Assembly (NCBI GenBank): GCA_963838735.1
Contig: CAWISG010000003.1
Location: forward strand, 248,001 to 312,000
Reading direction: 5' to 3'
DNA length: 64,000 bases
From: Parerythrobacter_A sp963838735
Lineage (GTDB): Bacteria > Pseudomonadota > Alphaproteobacteria > Sphingomonadales > Sphingomonadaceae
This document shows positions 61,575 through 64,000 of this stretch, one piece after another. Position numbers and translations under genes: made by a program. Numbering within the stretch: the first letter of the stretch is position 1; every line of letters starts with the position of its first letter. The notes beneath the pieces are model-generated. The model was not told the origin of the DNA and searched no databases. It saw only the letters and a program-made list of their open reading frames with translations.

Positions 61575-62624
61575 CTAACCCAGTTTTATCGCATCGCCTA
61601 TTCCGTAGAACGCAAGAGCGTTGCCAGCGTATAGGGCGCGCTTCTCCGCATCGGAGTAATTGGCCGTTATATGCTTGAAAACGTTCCATAATACCGGATA
61701 GCTGGCACCCCAGCGATCAACCGGATAGTTCGATTCAAATGCCGCCCGGTCAGCGCCGAACGCCTCGATACATGTTTCGATATAAGGTTGCCACATTGCC
61801 GCCAGCGCCTCGGATCCTGTGCCTGCCGCCGGTCCTTTGTCCGGCAGTGCGCAGAACGGCATCGCCAGCCCGCCCAGCTTGACCGACACGTTCCGGCACT
61901 CCGCCAATGCGCAAATGGCGGTACGCCAGCGTACGAAGGTGTCGTCCAGAGTGCCCGCATAGGGGCCGATACCCAAGGGCGTGCCGCAATGGTCGAGCAT
62001 GATGCGTTGGTCCGGAAAAGCGCGGGCAAGGTCCAGCACCTCGCCAAGTTGCGGTTCCAGCACCCATGCGTCGAAGGTCAGCCCGCGCGAACCGAGATGC
62101 GCGAAGCCGCTGCGGAAGGCATCTTCACGATAAAGCCCTTCCGGAGCGTGAAAGGGCGGGCCGAGCACGGCGGGGTCGGCATCCCACGCGCCCTGATGAC
62201 GAATGCCGCAGAACCGCCCGTTTCCGGCCGCCACCAGCGCATCCAGAACCGGCGCAACAGCGTCGCCAAGCTTCAGGTCCGCATGGCCGACAATCGCCGC
62301 GCAGGGACGCGCCGCCCCATACAAGCCGCTCGCCCCCTGCGCCGCGACACCGTTGACATATTCGACCTCGCCGACCGGCTTCATCGCAGCATTGCCACCC
62401 GCCCGATAGAACGCGCCGCACTCCATGAAGACAGTGCCGACAATGTTGTGACCCGTCGCCATATCGGCCGAAAGCTGCTCGAATCCATACTTCGCCGCCC
62501 CCGCAATGGTCTCGACGAACGGATGCCGGGGTTCGGGAAAGGCGGGCAGCATGGGGCGCAAGTCCCACAGGTGATGATGCGCATCCAAGATCGGCAGATC
62601 GGGTTCGAGGATTGTTTCGGTCAT
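61575..62624 (-). CDS. Amidohydrolase family 2 protein
   Basis: 349 residues from the ATG at 62624. TIM-barrel of PF04909: ILDAHHHLWDL (14-24) binds the first metal pair, then HPFVETIAGA, FCGIRHQGAWD, ALVxHCGTPLG-like RIMLDHCGTPLG and FGADRAAFESNYPVDRWGASY near the C-terminus. Family members are lactonases or decarboxylases; substrate unknown. Not related by sequence to the M20D amidohydrolase at 30.6 kb. Probably in one unit with the nitronate monooxygenase. Confidence 0.87.
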   Translation of the reverse strand: MTETILEPDLPILDAHHHLWDLRPMLPAFPEPRHPFVETIAGAAKYGFEQLSADMATGHNIVGTVFMECGAFYRAGGNAAMKPVGEVEYVNGVAAQGASGLYGAARPCAAIVGHADLKLGDAVAPVLDALVAAGNGRFCGIRHQGAWDADPAVLGPPFHAPEGLYREDAFRSGFAHLGSRGLTFDAWVLEPQLGEVLDLARAFPDQRIMLDHCGTPLGIGPYAGTLDDTFVRWRTAICALAECRNVSVKLGGLAMPFCALPDKGPAAGTGSEALAAMWQPYIETCIEAFGADRAAFESNYPVDRWGASYPVLWNVFKHITANYSDAEKRALYAGNALAFYGIGDAIKLG

Positions 62625-62770
62625 GCAAGCTCGCTTCTGCAAGGAGGGCAGCGTAATGCGCATCGTGCCGGTTTTGCCGCCGGTGTTCCATCGCCGGCGA
62701 TACGTTGCTATCTGATGCGCCTGCATACCAGATAACGCAGTTCAGAACAGACAGGACATCTTACTTACCC

Positions 62771-63139
62771 ATGCCATCTTTCACCCCGCCCAATTTCGAC
62801 GAACGAACCAAGGCTGCCGAAAAGGCCAAGGCCGCTGCACTGGCCAAGTTGAAGGCCAAGAAGCCGCCGACCGAGGAAGAAATCGCCGCTGCCAAAGCCA
62901 AACGTGCGGAGCGCGAGGCAGCGGAGGCGGCCGCGCGTGCGGAGAAGAAGGCCGCGTTCGAGAAGAAAAAGGCGGACGCCAAGGCGGAGAAGGAAGCGAA
63001 AATCGCCGCCGAAATTGCCGAGAAGGAAGCGGCACAGGCGGCCAAGAAGCCCAAGAAAACCGAAGAGGAAAAGAAGGCGGAACGCGACGCCCGCTACGCC
63101 GCCCGCAAGGCGCGCAAATCCAAGAAGAAGCGGCGTTAA
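62771..63139 (+). CDS. Lys/Ala-rich protein, DUF6481-like
   Basis: 122 residues from the ATG at 62771. After an N-terminal PSFTPPNFDERTKAAEKAKAAALAKLKA, it is almost wholly Lys, Ala, Glu and Arg in alternating runs (charged single helix) and ends KARKSKKKRR. Size, N-terminus and composition resemble DUF6481-type small alphaproteobacterial proteins. Function unknown; binding of nucleic acid is a guess. Its 3' end overlaps leuA by 4 bp on the opposite strand. Confidence 0.6.
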   Translation: MPSFTPPNFDERTKAAEKAKAAALAKLKAKKPPTEEEIAAAKAKRAEREAAEAAARAEKKAAFEKKKADAKAEKEAKIAAEIAEKEAAQAAKKPKKTEEEKKAERDARYAARKARKSKKKRR

Positions 63140-64000
63140 TCTGCGCCCGGTTCTTGCGCTGGACTGGCCACGGCGTTGGCTGCGCTAAGCACGGCACGCA
63201 CGCTGGCGGTGGCGACGTCCTCGTCTATCCCCACACCCCACACGGCATCGCCATTGGGCGTTTGGCATTCGAGATAGGCAGCGGCGGTGGCGTCGCGCCC
63301 GCTGCCCAGCGCATGTTCGGTGTAATCGCGCACCTGTAGCTGAATGCCGAAACTGTCCTCCAGCGTGCCGAGTACCGACGATATAAGGCCGTTGCCGCGC
63401 CCGCTGACGCGCTGTTCCTCGCCCGCGACGGCGATGGTGCCTGCGAAGATGCGGGTGCCGTCGGTGGCGCGGCTTTCCTCGTAATTTACCAGACGGAAGC
63501 GTTTGTCGGTGCCGCCGATATGATACGCGCTTTGAAACGCCTGCCAGATATCGGTCGCCTCCAGCTCGCGACCGAGTTCGTCGGCCATGCCCTGCACATG
63601 GCGGCTGAAATGCGCCTGTAGAGGCTTGGGCAGTTTGAGGCCCCGATCCTGTTCCAGCACCCAGGCAAACCCGCCTTTGCCGCTTTGCGAATTGACGCGG
63701 ATAACCGCCTCGTAATCTCGCCCAAGGTCGGCCGGATCGACGGGGAGATATGGCACCCGCCACAACCTGTCGTTCTGCACCGCGTTTGCTTCGAAGCCCT
63801 TTTTGATGGCGTCCTGATGGCTGCCCGAAAAGGCGGTATAGACCAGTTCCCCGCCATAGGGATGGCGCTGATGCACAGGCAGGCCGTTGCAGTACTCGAC
63901 AGTCTCGATAACGTCATCGATCTGCGAAAAATCGAGTTTCGGATCAATGCCTTGCGTGTACAGGTTCAGACCCATTGTCACCAAACAGCAGTTCCCCGTC
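63136..64000 (-). CDS. leuA: 2-isopropylmalate synthase (3' part)
   Basis: C-terminal ~288 residues of LeuA (the N-terminal part lies to the right of the window). The frame is open to the edge. Visible: GLNLYTQGIDPKLDFSQI, CNGLPVHQRHPYGGELVYTAFSGSHQDAIKKG (catalytic-barrel end), then the linker and C-terminal regulatory domain for leucine feedback (RDYTEHALGSGRDATAAAYLE). This matches the long, fungal/actinobacterial-like class of about 550-600 residues. Commits 2-oxoisovalerate to leucine. Confidence 0.94.
   Translation of the reverse strand, partial: TGNCCLVTMGLNLYTQGIDPKLDFSQIDDVIETVEYCNGLPVHQRHPYGGELVYTAFSGSHQDAIKKGFEANAVQNDRLWRVPYLPVDPADLGRDYEAVIRVNSQSGKGGFAWVLEQDRGLKLPKPLQAHFSRHVQGMADELGRELEATDIWQAFQSAYHIGGTDKRFRLVNYEESRATDGTRIFAGTIAVAGEEQRVSGRGNGLISSVLGTLEDSFGIQLQVRDYTEHALGSGRDATAAAYLECQTPNGDAVWGVGIDEDVATASVRAVLSAANAVASPAQEPGAD

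Overview
This is a 64 kb GC-rich chromosomal window from an alphaproteobacterium. Gene content points to Sphingomonadales, most likely the Erythrobacteraceae. Pointers are a branched-chain 2-oxoacid dehydrogenase E1alpha/E1beta/E2 operon, DUF2842, a long coiled-coil ZapA, an ScfR-type regulator beside isocitrate lyase, the PrsK/PrsR/PrsT exopolysaccharide system, a DUF6481-like protein and a sphingomonad-type palindromic repeat. The assignment is by inference; there is no rRNA in the window. No CRISPR array, IS element or prophage was seen.

Layout. 1-9.2 kb: 3' end of recG, an ABC1/UbiB-type kinase, tRNA-Pro, thyA, the 2-oxoacid dehydrogenase operon, tRNA-Asp, DUF2842, 5-formyltetrahydrofolate cyclo-ligase with a 6S RNA candidate upstream. 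9.4-17.4 kb: zapA and a small partner, then a central-carbon run (tkt, gap, pgk, a thioesterase, a 2OG-Fe(II) oxygenase, class I aldolase, thiE). 17.5-21.4 kb: an L,D-transpeptidase/LytM pair, efp, an inositol monophosphatase, tRNA-Leu. 21.5-28.1 kb is a decaying block: a remnant of a PhoX-type phosphatase, then DUF2891, DUF979, a frameshifted DUF969 and a 5-oxoprolinase gene with two frameshifts. 28.1-36.2 kb: an SLC13 permease, an exported M20 amidohydrolase, a previously unlisted 55-residue ORF, aceA and its divergent scfR-like regulator.

36.3-43 kb: a sugar transferase followed by overlapping prsK, prsR and prsT, the regulatory part of a PEP-CTERM/exosortase-linked exopolysaccharide locus (no exosortase here). 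43-47.6 kb: two transporters, panB, a PNPOx-family protein and an exported lipoprotein. 47.8-50.5 kb: a radical-SAM DNA-repair-type protein and UdgX, with an alphaproteobacterial LexA-box match (GAAC-N7-GAAC) directly before the first start codon. 50.5-57.5 kb: extensin-like protein and the phosphate operon phoR-pstC-pstA-pstB-phoU-phoB, which lacks pstS. 57.6-64 kb: tRNA-Glu, recJ, a flavodoxin-like protein, a nitronate monooxygenase, an amidohydrolase, a Lys/Ala-rich protein and the 3' part of leuA.

Themes. The strongest unusual signals are the LexA-box-fronted radical-SAM/udgX pair, the cluster of frameshifts and deletion in 21.5-28.1 kb, and a palindromic repeat that runs into the pgk start codon. 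Four tRNAs and the 6S RNA candidate each have a TTGNNN-N17-TANNNN promoter match at a sensible distance.
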